Source: Mesorhizobium sp. dw_380
GTDB taxonomy: Bacteria > Pseudomonadota > Alphaproteobacteria > Rhizobiales > Rhizobiaceae
Length of the DNA stretch: 64,000 nt
NCBI RefSeq assembly: GCF_018588885.1
Contig: NZ_JAFFIW010000002.1
Span: 248,001 to 312,000 of the forward strand
Direction: 5' to 3'
The notes below the pieces were generated by a model. It did no database searches and was not told where the DNA came from. It saw nothing but the letters and a program-made list of their open reading frames with translations. Positions 49,290 to 58,271 of this stretch are shown here, one piece after another. Both the position numbers and the translations under genes were made by a program. The first letter of the stretch is position 1. Every line of letters starts with the position of its first letter.

Positions 49290-50780
49290 ATGCCGGACTG
49301 GACGACGTCGGATCCCGTGGCCCTGCACGCCAGCGCCCAGCCGGATCGTCTTGCCTGTGTCGACCTGGCATCCGGCCGGCGCTGGACCTACCGCGCCTTC
49401 GATGAGGCCATCCAGTGCGCCGTCGCCATTCTCGAACGCGGCCATGGCGTCGAACCGGGGCAACGCATCGCCACGCTTGCCCGCAACAGCGCCGATCTCC
49501 TGATCCTGCAGCAGGCCGCCATGCGGCTCGGCGCCATCTTCGTGCCGCTCAACTGGCGGCTCGCCGGCGCGGAACGGCAGGCAATCCTTGAGGATTGCGA
49601 CCCGGTTCTGCTGCTGCATGACGCCGCCCCCGGGATGGCGTTGCCCAAGGGCTGCCTACCGGTCGAAGTCCCGGCCTTCGCTGAAGCAGTCGCGGCGCAG
49701 GCACCGGCGCCGCGCCGTCCTCTGCCTGCCGGCGACGCGCCGTCGGTCATCCTCTACACGTCGGGCACGTCGGGCCGGCCAAAGGGCGTCATCGTCACGG
49801 AACGCAATGCCTTTGCCACCGCGGTCAATTTCGGCGTGCTGGGGCGGGTCGGCAATGCCAGCGTCTTCCTCTGCGACGCGCCGATGTTCCATGTCATCGG
49901 TCTCCTCACCAGCCTGCGTCCGCCGCTGCTGCAGGGCGGCACGGTGCTGATCTCGCCCGGCTTCGACGCCGGCGCCACCAACCGTCGCCTGGCCGATCCG
50001 GCACTTGGCGTCACCCACTATTTCTGCGTCCCGCAGATGGCCAGGATGCTGCGCGACCACCCCGACTTTGCCCCGGCGCGCTGGACCTCGCTCACCGCCA
50101 TCTTCACCGGCGGCGCGCCCAACCCGGCCGCCGACATCAACTGGTGGCTGGCGCAGGGCATCCGCATGGCCGACGGCTTCGGAATGACCGAAGCAGGCAC
50201 CGTGCTTGGCATGCCGGTCGAGGCAGAGCGGATCGCAGGCAAGGCGGGCTCGGCCGGCCTGCCGGCGCCCACCATCGGTCTGCGCATCGTCGATGACACC
50301 GGCCGCGACGTGGCAGCCGGAGAGCCAGGCGAGCTATGGCTGTCCGGCCCTTCGATCACGCCGGGCTATTGGAACCGGCCGCAAGAGACGGCCAGCGCCT
50401 TCACCGCCGATGGCTGGTTCCGCACCGGTGACATCGCGAGGCAGGACGACGAAGGCTTCGTCACCCTCGTCGACCGCCGCGGGGACATGTTCATTTCCGG
50501 CGGCGAGAACGTCTATCCCGTCGAAATCGAGATGGTGCTGCTCGACCATCCCGACATCGCCGAGGCGGCCGTGATCGGCGTCGCCGACGAGCGCTGGGGC
50601 GAAGTCGGCCGCGCCTTCGTCGTGGTGAAGCCCGGTCGGGTTCTCGATCCGGCCGGCCTGACAAGCCATTGCGCCGCCCGCATCGCCCGCTACAAGGTGC
50701 CGAAGGAGTTCGTGTTTACGCAGGCCCTGCCCCGCACCGCCTCCGGCAAGCTCCAGAAACACATTCTGCGCGGCTGGTAG
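49290..50780 (+). CDS. Acyl-CoA synthetase, probable feruloyl-CoA synthetase
   Basis: A 496-residue adenylate-forming ligase. The AMP-binding P-loop is VILYTSGTSGRPKGVIV, followed by the motif DGFGMTEAGT, GELWLSGPSITPGYW and the hinge DGWFRTGDIARQDDEGFVTLVDRRGDMFISGGENVYP; the C-terminal lysine is in LPRTASGKLQK. Its position directly after the hydroxycinnamoyl-CoA hydratase/lyase gene suggests it activates ferulate, coumarate or caffeate with CoA. No vanillin dehydrogenase gene follows in this window. Confidence 0.93.
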   Translation: MPDWTTSDPVALHASAQPDRLACVDLASGRRWTYRAFDEAIQCAVAILERGHGVEPGQRIATLARNSADLLILQQAAMRLGAIFVPLNWRLAGAERQAILEDCDPVLLLHDAAPGMALPKGCLPVEVPAFAEAVAAQAPAPRRPLPAGDAPSVILYTSGTSGRPKGVIVTERNAFATAVNFGVLGRVGNASVFLCDAPMFHVIGLLTSLRPPLLQGGTVLISPGFDAGATNRRLADPALGVTHYFCVPQMARMLRDHPDFAPARWTSLTAIFTGGAPNPAADINWWLAQGIRMADGFGMTEAGTVLGMPVEAERIAGKAGSAGLPAPTIGLRIVDDTGRDVAAGEPGELWLSGPSITPGYWNRPQETASAFTADGWFRTGDIARQDDEGFVTLVDRRGDMFISGGENVYPVEIEMVLLDHPDIAEAAVIGVADERWGEVGRAFVVVKPGRVLDPAGLTSHCAARIARYKVPKEFVFTQALPRTASGKLQKHILRGW

Positions 50781-50911
50781 TGCCGACGGGCAGGCCTGAC
50801 GCCGCACCACCATGCCGCCGGCGCTCTGTCGCAAGATCGCCACGGCGCTCGCCTAACCATTTATGAGGATATCGACGCTAGGGTTTGCGCGACGCCAACG
50901 GAGGGGTTTCC

Positions 50912-51871
50912 TTGCTCACCGTCACCGAGGACGATTTCTCCGAATACCATGTGCCGCCCAGACGCATTCTCATGCATCATCCCAGGCACGGTTCGTCATT
51001 GGAGAACCTGTCCAGGGAACGGTTGGCGGCGCTCAATTTCCTCGACCTTCCACATGTCGACGAACTCTACGCCGAATATGACGCCTTCGCCGGCCTGATC
51101 GGAAGCCATGTCGACACGCTCTATCTCGATGATGTGCTTGCCGACCACGAGCCTTACCGGCTGGAAGCCGCCGGCAATCCGAACCTGATTTTCATGCGTG
51201 ACAGTTCGGTGACCTTGCCGTGGTCACCGTCGACATTCATTCCGACCCGGCCGGCACTGCCGAGCCGCGCCCGCGAGGCTGAAATCGTCACCGCTGCCCT
51301 GCAAAGACTGGGCATGACGCCGCTCACCCGCCTGGAGCATGACGAATATCTGGAGGGCGGCGATGTTCTGCCGGTGACCTTCGATGGCCGGCGTGTGCTG
51401 CTTGTCGGCTTTGGCGTGCGCACCACCAAGGCGGCCGCGATCAAGCTGGCGCTCGACCTTATCCCCGACCATGTCGACTACATTATCGGCCTCTCGCACG
51501 ACCCCGAATTGCTGCATCTCGACACCGGCTTCACCGTGCTGCCCAACAAGGTCATCCTGGCCGCGGCCGGCATGTTCGGCGCCGGCTTCCTCATCGACGA
51601 GGATCGCCGGCTCAGCCCAGTGAACCCGCTTGCCTATGCAGAGGCGCTGGGCTGTTCGATCGTTCGATGCGACAAGGCCGACGCCATCGCCCATGAACGC
51701 TGCAACTTGTTGCCGCTGGGCGATCGCCGCTATCTTGCCTTCGATCTTCCGGCCGAACTGAAGGCTACCCTGGAAGAGGCCGCCGGCGTAACCATCCAGC
51801 TCGTCAAGGGCACCGAGATCGCGAAGGCGACCGGCGGCGTCCATTGCTTGACCAGGCCGCTCTACGGGTAA
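50912..51871 (+). CDS. Arginine deiminase-family guanidino hydrolase
   Basis: A 319-residue enzyme of the amidinotransferase/deiminase fold, which hydrolyses the guanidino group of arginine or a derivative. Key parts are NPNLIFMRDSSVTLPW, EYLEGGDVLPVTFDGRRVLL, the His of ELLHLDTGFTVLP and the catalytic Cys in GGVHCLTRPLYG. TTG at 50912 is chosen because GGAGGGG lies 6 bp upstream; a frame from 50885 also begins with TTG but lacks a ribosome-binding site. No transport or carbamate kinase genes adjoin, so the exact substrate is open. Confidence 0.88.
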   Translation: MLTVTEDDFSEYHVPPRRILMHHPRHGSSLENLSRERLAALNFLDLPHVDELYAEYDAFAGLIGSHVDTLYLDDVLADHEPYRLEAAGNPNLIFMRDSSVTLPWSPSTFIPTRPALPSRAREAEIVTAALQRLGMTPLTRLEHDEYLEGGDVLPVTFDGRRVLLVGFGVRTTKAAAIKLALDLIPDHVDYIIGLSHDPELLHLDTGFTVLPNKVILAAAGMFGAGFLIDEDRRLSPVNPLAYAEALGCSIVRCDKADAIAHERCNLLPLGDRRYLAFDLPAELKATLEEAAGVTIQLVKGTEIAKATGGVHCLTRPLYG

Positions 51872-51911
51872 GGCACGAGCCCTGGTTGGGGCCTCCTGCT
51901 GGAAGATCCAG

Positions 51912-53468
51912 CTAAAGCTTGTCGTATTTGATGTTCGAGGCGACATACTCGTTCTTCAGCCGCCGCTGGCCGCCTTCGAACGGTCCGGTGTTGAAGGCAA
52001 ATACCTTGAGTTCCGGCATGTTATCCGGCGTTGCGGTGCGCTTCCAGGCGTTGAGGAAATCGCCGTTCATGGCGGCAAGCTTTTCGAAAACCGTCTCCTG
52101 CAAGGTTTCGACTGGCAGCGGCAGCGTCGCACCCTCGACCAGTTCGACAGCCACTTCCATGCGCTTGTTGTGGGCGGCGTCCTCATAGGAGATGAGGCGG
52201 AAGGTCGACAGCACCGGCGCCAGCACGTCGAGGCCGAACAGGATCTCACGCAAACTGTCCGGCGTGACCTTGGCGCCGTAATATTCGATCGACATGTCGG
52301 AGCGGCCGTAGATGAACAAAAGCGGCAGATCGAGGATACGGCCGCTGTTTTTCAGCATGTCGCCATGCCCGGTGTCGCGCAGGATGCGCTTCAATTCGCC
52401 GAAGCGCAGCACATGGCCGCGATCGTGGATGTTGTAGCGGATCTTGGGCGAGATGTTGTAGGGCCGCGAAATCGTCGCCACCAGTTCACCCTTGGCGTTC
52501 TCCTCCAGATAATAGGCCAGCGGATTATACTGGAAGATCATTGGCGTGACGCCGTAGCCGACGCGGATGATGGCCTCGCGCAACCGCTCGTCGCTGAGCA
52601 GCGCCCGGCGCAGGTTGATGGTGAGTTCGCTCTCGAGCGCGAGATTGACCTCGAGATCGGAGGCGCCGTAGCTGCCGACGACACGGCGGAATTTTTTCAG
52701 GAGATAGTCGCGCAGGCTTTCCGAAATGCCCTCCCCGCCAAAGGCCGCATCGATCGTGTACTGCGACCAGTCGAGCCGCGGATCGTCGACCAGCGTCTTC
52801 AGGAACGGCGGATAACCCATCACCACATAGCGGAAGCGCGGACCGAACTCGTGGATCGTGTTGACGATCTTGTCGAGGTTCGGGCCCGTCGACTTCAGGA
52901 TCGTCGTATCAGTCAAGGAGATCGCTACGTTCATGCCGGTCGCCCAGGCGCCGAGCGCGAAGGCGTTGAGGATGAACAGGGTCTCGTTCTCGCCGGTGAT
53001 GCGCAGGAACGTCATCTGCATCATCTGCTTGGTGATCAGCCGTTCGGTCTTGCCGCGCACCCAGCTTGTCGGCGTGCCGCTGCTGCCGGAGGATTCATCG
53101 ACCATTACCCCCATCGACGGCAGCTTGCCGTCCAGCAGCCGCTCTTCCTGCTTGTATTTCTTGACATAACTCTCCTTGTCCATTTCGGGAATCGAGGTCA
53201 GGTCCGGCTTGGTGACGTGGTCGAGCATGATTTCGGGCTTGCCGCCCAACCTGTCGATATAGTCGCGATAGGCCGGCACCCGCCTGTAGGCATGATAGAA
53301 ATTCGCCCAGGCACGCCAGGCGCCGACGCCCCAGCGCAACCGCTCGAAACCTGGGACGAGCAGGATCTTGTAAGCGTGTCGCGAAGACGCGAAGGCGCGC
53401 TCGACGACGTTGACGAGCGCCACCAGCGCCAGGAAGAAAGGCCGCACCGCTTGCTTGATCAGCCGCAT
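51912..53468 (-). CDS. PaaK-like adenylate-forming enzyme
   Basis: A 518-residue protein related to phenylacetate-CoA ligases. The adenylation P-loop SGSSGTPTSWVRG, the YGASDLEVNLALES segment and YGRSDMSIEYYGAKVTPDSL fit the ANL fold. It has a hydrophobic N-terminus (VRPFFLALVALVNVVERAFA) unlike standard PaaK, and a long N-terminal region before the P-loop (about 125 residues). It overlaps the upstream nitroreductase-like gene by 10 bp. The substrate is probably not phenylacetate, because no paa genes are near; a biosynthetic role is possible. Confidence 0.85.
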   Translation of the reverse strand: MRLIKQAVRPFFLALVALVNVVERAFASSRHAYKILLVPGFERLRWGVGAWRAWANFYHAYRRVPAYRDYIDRLGGKPEIMLDHVTKPDLTSIPEMDKESYVKKYKQEERLLDGKLPSMGVMVDESSGSSGTPTSWVRGKTERLITKQMMQMTFLRITGENETLFILNAFALGAWATGMNVAISLTDTTILKSTGPNLDKIVNTIHEFGPRFRYVVMGYPPFLKTLVDDPRLDWSQYTIDAAFGGEGISESLRDYLLKKFRRVVGSYGASDLEVNLALESELTINLRRALLSDERLREAIIRVGYGVTPMIFQYNPLAYYLEENAKGELVATISRPYNISPKIRYNIHDRGHVLRFGELKRILRDTGHGDMLKNSGRILDLPLLFIYGRSDMSIEYYGAKVTPDSLREILFGLDVLAPVLSTFRLISYEDAAHNKRMEVAVELVEGATLPLPVETLQETVFEKLAAMNGDFLNAWKRTATPDNMPELKVFAFNTGPFEGGQRRLKNEYVASNIKYDKL

Positions 53469-54502
53469 AGGATGATGTCCTCGAACGGGAGCCGGCAGCT
53501 CAGGGGTGGGGTCTCGCTCTTGCCGAGCCGCAGCAGCAGCCAGACCATGTCGGCTCCGCCTTTTTCATCCGGCATGCCGAAATAGCTGATCATGTTGGTG
53601 CGCGCCTCGTCCGAGGTGATCACCGAACCATAGGGCTGCCAGTAATAGCCGTGGCGGGTAACGATCAGCCAGAGACGGAACATGGTGGTGCCGGCGTTGA
53701 ACCAGTCCTCCATGGTCACGTAAGGGCCGCGCAGCCAGCCGATGGTGCCGACGCCCCTCATGCTGCGGCCATAGACGAACCCGACCAGGCTTTTAATGCC
53801 GGGCAAGGTCCAGAATCCCGGGCTGGTGAAGAAGCTCTTCAGCAGCCGGGCGGAAAAACCGAGGCAGCGCGCCGACAGGCCGTCGCCGGTGATGTCTTCC
53901 TCGCGCGTGCCGAAGCGCAGCCAGCGCACCAGCTCGTTGCGGATCGGCGCGTTCATCATGTGGTGGAACAGCGCCTGGCGGTTGAGCTCGATCACCCGGT
54001 CGATCGCCTGGCCATCGCTGCGCGCCTCGAAGCGGTGGCCGGTGCGCTGCGCTTCAGCCTGCATGTCCAAAAGCAGCGCCTCGGGGATCGCATGCCCGTC
54101 GTAGGGGAGGCGGGAGGTGTGGCGATCGAGCATCAATTGCGGATCGAAATCGGCGACAGGCCCCGCCACCTGCATCAGCGTCAGGCGCGAGATGATTTGC
54201 GGCGTCTCGGTATCGCCGCCGGGATACATCCCGGAGAAATCCGTGCTGCAATCGAGCTCGTATCCCAGGCCATGGGCGGCGATGGCGCATATCTCGGCGA
54301 AGATGCCGGCGGTCAGCCACGTAAAGCGGCCATGCGGGTCGGCGACCCACAAACCGCGTCGCGGCAGAAAGATGATGTCCGCCTCACTGTCGCTGCGGAT
54401 GCGCAGCCGGAAAGGTTGCGTGTTGTGAGGGCTGGGACAACTGACCGCGTAACGGGCGATTTCCCGCCATGTGGCCGGTGTCGTTACATTGCTTCCGGTC
54501 AA
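53459..54502 (-). CDS. Nitroreductase-like (Acg-type) protein
   Basis: A 347-residue protein of the nitroreductase superfamily. The FMN-region motif SCPSPHNTQPFRLRIRSD is at the N-terminus, then LLRGLW and WLTAGIFAEICAIAAHGLGY and SYFGMPDEKGGADMVWLLLRLGKS. Its length and make-up resemble Acg-like proteins, some of which bind FMN without nitroreductase activity. It is the first gene of an overlapping pair with the PaaK-like enzyme, so the two proteins probably work together, perhaps in making or oxidising an activated acyl compound (inference). Confidence 0.82.
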   Translation of the reverse strand: MTGSNVTTPATWREIARYAVSCPSPHNTQPFRLRIRSDSEADIIFLPRRGLWVADPHGRFTWLTAGIFAEICAIAAHGLGYELDCSTDFSGMYPGGDTETPQIISRLTLMQVAGPVADFDPQLMLDRHTSRLPYDGHAIPEALLLDMQAEAQRTGHRFEARSDGQAIDRVIELNRQALFHHMMNAPIRNELVRWLRFGTREEDITGDGLSARCLGFSARLLKSFFTSPGFWTLPGIKSLVGFVYGRSMRGVGTIGWLRGPYVTMEDWFNAGTTMFRLWLIVTRHGYYWQPYGSVITSDEARTNMISYFGMPDEKGGADMVWLLLRLGKSETPPLSCRLPFEDIILCG

Positions 54503-54679
54503 GCCATCGCCCCCCTGCGCACCTCACCCAATAACAAACAAACAATACTGAAATGTGATTTCAGATGACTAACAAACGCTTATGCGAATGTACCAGGATA
54601 CTATCGTTGGCGCGATGCCGGGAGCTTGACCGGCACGCCTGCTGCCGGCATCGGTCTTCAACCATGGACAAATTTCCGT

Positions 54680-55390
54680 TTAGCGAAAAATCGCCGCGGC
54701 CGCGGCAACAATTGCCGCATTGTCCTTTGCCATCGTTCCGTCGGCGAGCGTCTTGCCGTCTTCCAGCCCGACCCGCGTCGACCAGCGCTTTTGACGCGCA
54801 AGCTCCACGAACCGCCAGACGGTGACGTCGGCGCCGTGCAGCAGGATCGGCCGCCGCATTTCCGCGCGCTCGAGCACGGCGGCGATGCTATGCGCCTCGT
54901 CGAGTGCTGCGGGCAAGTCCGGGATGTCGATCTCGATCAGGATGCGCAGCACCCGCTCGTGGTCGGCAAGCGCCACGAAGCGCTCTGCATCTTCTGTCGT
55001 GGCAAGCCCCGCCTCGATGCCGACGCCGCGCTGGCGCAACAGTTCCATCACGGCGGGCGCGTCGGCCTCCGACAGGTTGACCGAGGCGTAGTCGGGCAGC
55101 TCGCGCCACCCGGCGATCGCCGCACGGGTCCGCTCGATATCATTCTCGATCCAGGCACCGGTCGACACGCCTATCAATGTGCCCGGACAGGACCGGCGCA
55201 CCGCGAGGACCGTTTCGTCGACAGCGGCCAGACTTTCGCGCCCGTCCGCACCGCGCGGATGGATGTGCAGTTCGGCGGCACCCGCAGCGACGCAGGCCGC
55301 GGCGTCGCCAGCCATCGCCTCCGCCGTCAAGGGCAGCTTTGGATGGAAATCGCGTGGACGCGCGCCATTGATGCAGGCCTGGACGATCAT
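54680..55390 (-). CDS. 3-Keto-5-aminohexanoate cleavage (BKACE) family protein
   Basis: A 236-residue TIM-barrel enzyme of the BKACE family (DUF849). MIVQACINGARPRDFHPKLP opens the domain, AAELHIHPRGADGRESLAAV carries the zinc-binding His pair, and GTLIGVSTGAWIENDIERTR, VNLSEADAPAVMELL and RVGLEDGKTLADG follow. It cleaves a beta-keto acid with acetyl-CoA. It is about 40-70 residues shorter than classical members, as in a rhizobial subgroup. The longer frame to 55618 crosses a dispersed repeat and is rejected. Confidence 0.87.
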   Translation of the reverse strand: MIVQACINGARPRDFHPKLPLTAEAMAGDAAACVAAGAAELHIHPRGADGRESLAAVDETVLAVRRSCPGTLIGVSTGAWIENDIERTRAAIAGWRELPDYASVNLSEADAPAVMELLRQRGVGIEAGLATTEDAERFVALADHERVLRILIEIDIPDLPAALDEAHSIAAVLERAEMRRPILLHGADVTVWRFVELARQKRWSTRVGLEDGKTLADGTMAKDNAAIVAAAAAIFR

Positions 55391-55489
55391 GGACGTCACC
55401 TTGAACAGGAAGATCCACTCTAGCCACGCCGCACGGCCTGGCAAAGAGTTGGGCGGCCTCACTCCTGACAGCGCGGCCGTGAAACCGCC

Positions 55490-55514
55490 GATCTCCCCCA
55501 CGAGGGGGGAGATC
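55490..55514. repeat. Short palindrome in a dispersed-type repeat
   Basis: GATCTCCCCC/GGGGGAGATC stem with a 5-base gap, in the gene-free gap upstream of the BKACE start. The surrounding ACCGCCGATCTCCCCC sequence looks like part of a family of intergenic repeats. Confidence 0.55.
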
Positions 55515-55630
55515 AGCCGCTTCACCGCCGCGCCTTTCCTCACAAGATCCAACCGCATTTGAATAAAACCCGCCTGTGGATATTTACCCCGCGTTCCGCC
55601 GGGCCGCCCAAAATACATCGGGGCGGGATC

Positions 55631-55837
55631 ATGGAGGGACCATTGACCAGCGATTTTTCAGCCGCCCGTATCCACCTCGAACGCGCCTATCACTATCTGC
55701 GCGGCAATGACGAGACGAGCCGCCTGGCGTGCGAGGCCCTCGACCTGCTGATCGAGACGGTTGCGGAAGCACAGCACAGGCGGCCGGAGGCTGGAGTGGT
55801 GGAATTTCCGCGAGCCACGGCGCGGCAATCCTTCTGA
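55631..55837 (+). CDS. Small conserved hypothetical protein
   Basis: A 68-residue helical protein: SDFSAARIHLERAYHYLRGN, DETSRLACEALDLLIETVAE, then a variable tail. ATG at 55631 is used. TTG at 55643 is an equally good start since GGAGGG lies 4 bp before it. Tetratricopeptide-like helix pair character, no known family. The two helices end before a Pro-rich tail. Confidence 0.6.
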   Translation: MEGPLTSDFSAARIHLERAYHYLRGNDETSRLACEALDLLIETVAEAQHRRPEAGVVEFPRATARQSF

Positions 55838-55897
55838 CCAATGCATCGCGCCCCGAAGCGGCCCCGGTTGGGACGCGACATGCATAAACGGGACTTG

Positions 55898-55947
55898 GAG
55901 CAATTCCAGGAAAAGTGTGAAACGGTTTTCCGTCCGGAATTGCTCTA
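55898..55947 (-). repeat. Dispersed palindromic repeat, copy B (supplies GGDEF-EAL stop codon)
   Basis: On the minus strand it runs from TAGAGCAATTCCGGACGG to CTGGAATTGCTCC, with the inverted arms GAGCAATTCC (55898-55907) and GGAATTGCTC (55936-55945); on the plus strand it carries AGGAAAAGTGTGAAACGGTT as in copy A at 30398-30482. The TAG is the stop codon of the cyclic-di-GMP protein. A partial copy lies near 10498-10525. Confidence 0.8.
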
Positions 55948-58050
55948 GGATGCCTTGCGGGCCGGTGCCGCGTGTGCCGGCCCGATCGCGCGGGTGACGA
56001 TCTGCTCCAGCGGTTCAGGCCGGTGCAGCAGGAAGCCCTGGCCGAAATCGACGCCCATCGCCTGCAGGATGCCGAGCGTCTCCGCTTGCTCGATCTTCTC
56101 GGCCACCACGGCGCAGCCGACGCTGCGGGCAATGCCCGATATGGCCGACACGATCTCGCGGTCGAAGCGGCTCTCGGCGATGTGCTCGATGAAGGAGCCG
56201 TCGATCTTGATGGCATCGACCGGAAAGCGCCTGAGATATTCGAACGAACTCATGCCGGCGCCGAAATCGTCGAGGCTGACCTTGCAGCGCCGCTCGCGCG
56301 CCTTGCGCACGAACGTCTCGGCGGCGTCGAAATTGGTGACGGCGGCGGTTTCGGTGATCTCGAAGCCGATGCCGGAATGCGGCGCCCCGGTTTCCTCGAT
56401 GATGCTGTCGACGAAGTCCCACAGCCCTGGGTCGCTCAGCGTCTGCGCCGACAGGTTGAAGCCGAGCGTCAGCGCGCCCGAGCGCATCGCGGCGCCGTGG
56501 CGCGACAGCGCGGTGCGGATGATCCAGCGATCGAGCCGGGAGGCGATGCCGAACCGCTCTGCCACCGGAATGAACGCGCCCGGCGGCACCAGCCGGCCGT
56601 CGCGCCCGACGAGCCTGGCCAGCACTTCGACGTGGCGGCTCTCTCGCCAGGGCCGACCCAGCCGGTGGATCTCCTGGCCGAACAGCTTCAGCCGCCCATC
56701 GTCCATCGCATCGACGGTGTCGGCGGCGACGCGCGCCGCGTTGAGGCCGCCGGACCCTGATCTCGCCTCGGCCGAGAACACCGAGAAACGGTTTCGTCCG
56801 GCGGCCTTCGCCGCATAGCAGGCGTCGTCGGCGCAGGCCAGCGCATCGGCCACCGTGGTGTTGGCGTCATCGATGAAAGCGATGCCGATCGAGGCCGCCA
56901 GCTTGCGCGACGACACGGCCTGGCCAAGATCTGCCTCGCGCACGGCGGCGAGGATGGCGGTGGCGATCCGCTCGGCCTGGGAGGCGTCACAATGCGGCGC
57001 CAGCAGCGCGAATTCATCGCCGCCCAGCCGCGCCGCATGCGCCGATGCCGGCAGGCAGCCGCGGATGCCGGCGGCGACGCTCTTCAGCGCCAGGTCGCCG
57101 GCGGCGTGGCCGGCGAAATCATTGAGCGCCTTGAAGTAGTCGAGATCGACATAGAACACCGCCATCGGCACGCCCGTGGCGATATGGTCGGCAAGCAGCC
57201 TGTCGAAGGCGGCGCGGTTCCACAGGCCTGTCAGCGCGTCGTGGCGGGCGGCGAAGGCAAGCTCCTGTTCGCGCAGCTTGTCCTCGGTGATGTCGCGCAC
57301 CGTGCCGAGGATCTGGCCGGCAGCGCCCGCCGCGGCGACGAAACGCACCAGCGATTCGACATGGCGGATCTCGCCGTCGCGCCTGATGATGCGGTATTGC
57401 GAGGCGGTGACGCCGTCCGAGCCGGGTGGCGGCAGGTGCGCGCGCTCGGTGGCTTCCTTGTCGTCGGGGTGCAGATAGCTGTGCCAGAGGTCGGCCGTCA
57501 CCTCATCGGTATCGGCGACGAAGCCGAACATGTCCCTGGTGCGGGCGTCCCAATAGCTCTTGTTGGTGGCGATGTCGTAGTGCCAGATGCCGGTGCCGCT
57601 GGCCGCGAGCGCCAGGCGGAAGCGGACATTGACCTTTTCGATTTCGGCCTCGGCCGCCTTCTGCTTGGAAATGTCGGTTTGCACGCCCATCAGCCTGATG
57701 GGCTTTCCGGACGCGTCGCGCTCGACGATGCCGCCGCGGTCGAGCACCCATACCCAGTGGCCCTGCTTGTGCCTCAGTCTGAGTTCGGTGTCGATCGACG
57801 CGGTCAGGCCGGCAATGTGGGCGTCGCCGGTGGCCAGTGCCCGCTCGCGGTCATCGGGATGCGTCAGCTGCAGCCAGAGATCAGCCGTGTTGGCAAGCTC
57901 GCCCTCCTCATAGCCGAGCATGCGCCACCATGTCGGCGAATAGTAGCAGCTGCCGTTCGCAATATCCCAGTCCCAGACGCCGAGATGAGCGCGTTCGAGC
58001 GCCAGCGCCCAAAACTCTCCGTTGCGACTTTTCCTGTCCTGACGCGCCAT
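55945..58050 (-). CDS. PAS-PAS-GGDEF-EAL cyclic-di-GMP protein
   Basis: A 701-residue cytoplasmic signalling protein. Two PAS/PAC domains (about 15-130 and 140-258) precede a GGDEF domain with intact RLGGDEFALLAPHC (GGDEF at 343-347) and an EAL domain from about 460: HVEVLARLVG (EVL for EAL), FNLSAQTL, FEITETAAV, VSLDDFGAGMSSFEYL, AIKIDGSFI and VAEKIEQAETL. All catalytic phosphodiesterase residues are present, so it may make and degrade cyclic-di-GMP. ATG at 58050 is chosen. The stop codon is in a dispersed repeat. Confidence 0.93.
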   Translation of the reverse strand: MARQDRKSRNGEFWALALERAHLGVWDWDIANGSCYYSPTWWRMLGYEEGELANTADLWLQLTHPDDRERALATGDAHIAGLTASIDTELRLRHKQGHWVWVLDRGGIVERDASGKPIRLMGVQTDISKQKAAEAEIEKVNVRFRLALAASGTGIWHYDIATNKSYWDARTRDMFGFVADTDEVTADLWHSYLHPDDKEATERAHLPPPGSDGVTASQYRIIRRDGEIRHVESLVRFVAAAGAAGQILGTVRDITEDKLREQELAFAARHDALTGLWNRAAFDRLLADHIATGVPMAVFYVDLDYFKALNDFAGHAAGDLALKSVAAGIRGCLPASAHAARLGGDEFALLAPHCDASQAERIATAILAAVREADLGQAVSSRKLAASIGIAFIDDANTTVADALACADDACYAAKAAGRNRFSVFSAEARSGSGGLNAARVAADTVDAMDDGRLKLFGQEIHRLGRPWRESRHVEVLARLVGRDGRLVPPGAFIPVAERFGIASRLDRWIIRTALSRHGAAMRSGALTLGFNLSAQTLSDPGLWDFVDSIIEETGAPHSGIGFEITETAAVTNFDAAETFVRKARERRCKVSLDDFGAGMSSFEYLRRFPVDAIKIDGSFIEHIAESRFDREIVSAISGIARSVGCAVVAEKIEQAETLGILQAMGVDFGQGFLLHRPEPLEQIVTRAIGPAHAAPARKAS

Positions 58051-58271
58051 ATTCTGTTTCGTCCACCCCACCCCGCGCAATCTGCGTCAGAACCAGAGAA
58101 GAAACCGTTACCGGCGCGGCTCAGCAGGATCGTTGCGGCGGCCGTCATACGCGGCAGGCCTTGCCGAGCCAGGCACCCTCATCTTCCTCCGTTACGAGCG
58201 ATCTTCATCTTCCGATTTGTTTGGCCTACTATTCTGACCAGAAAATTTAAAAGAGAGTGGTCCAGAAAGGC

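Noticed and set aside
55391..55618. Extended start for the BKACE gene
   Set aside because: The extra 76 codons cross a palindromic intergenic repeat; the family starts at MIVQACINGARP.
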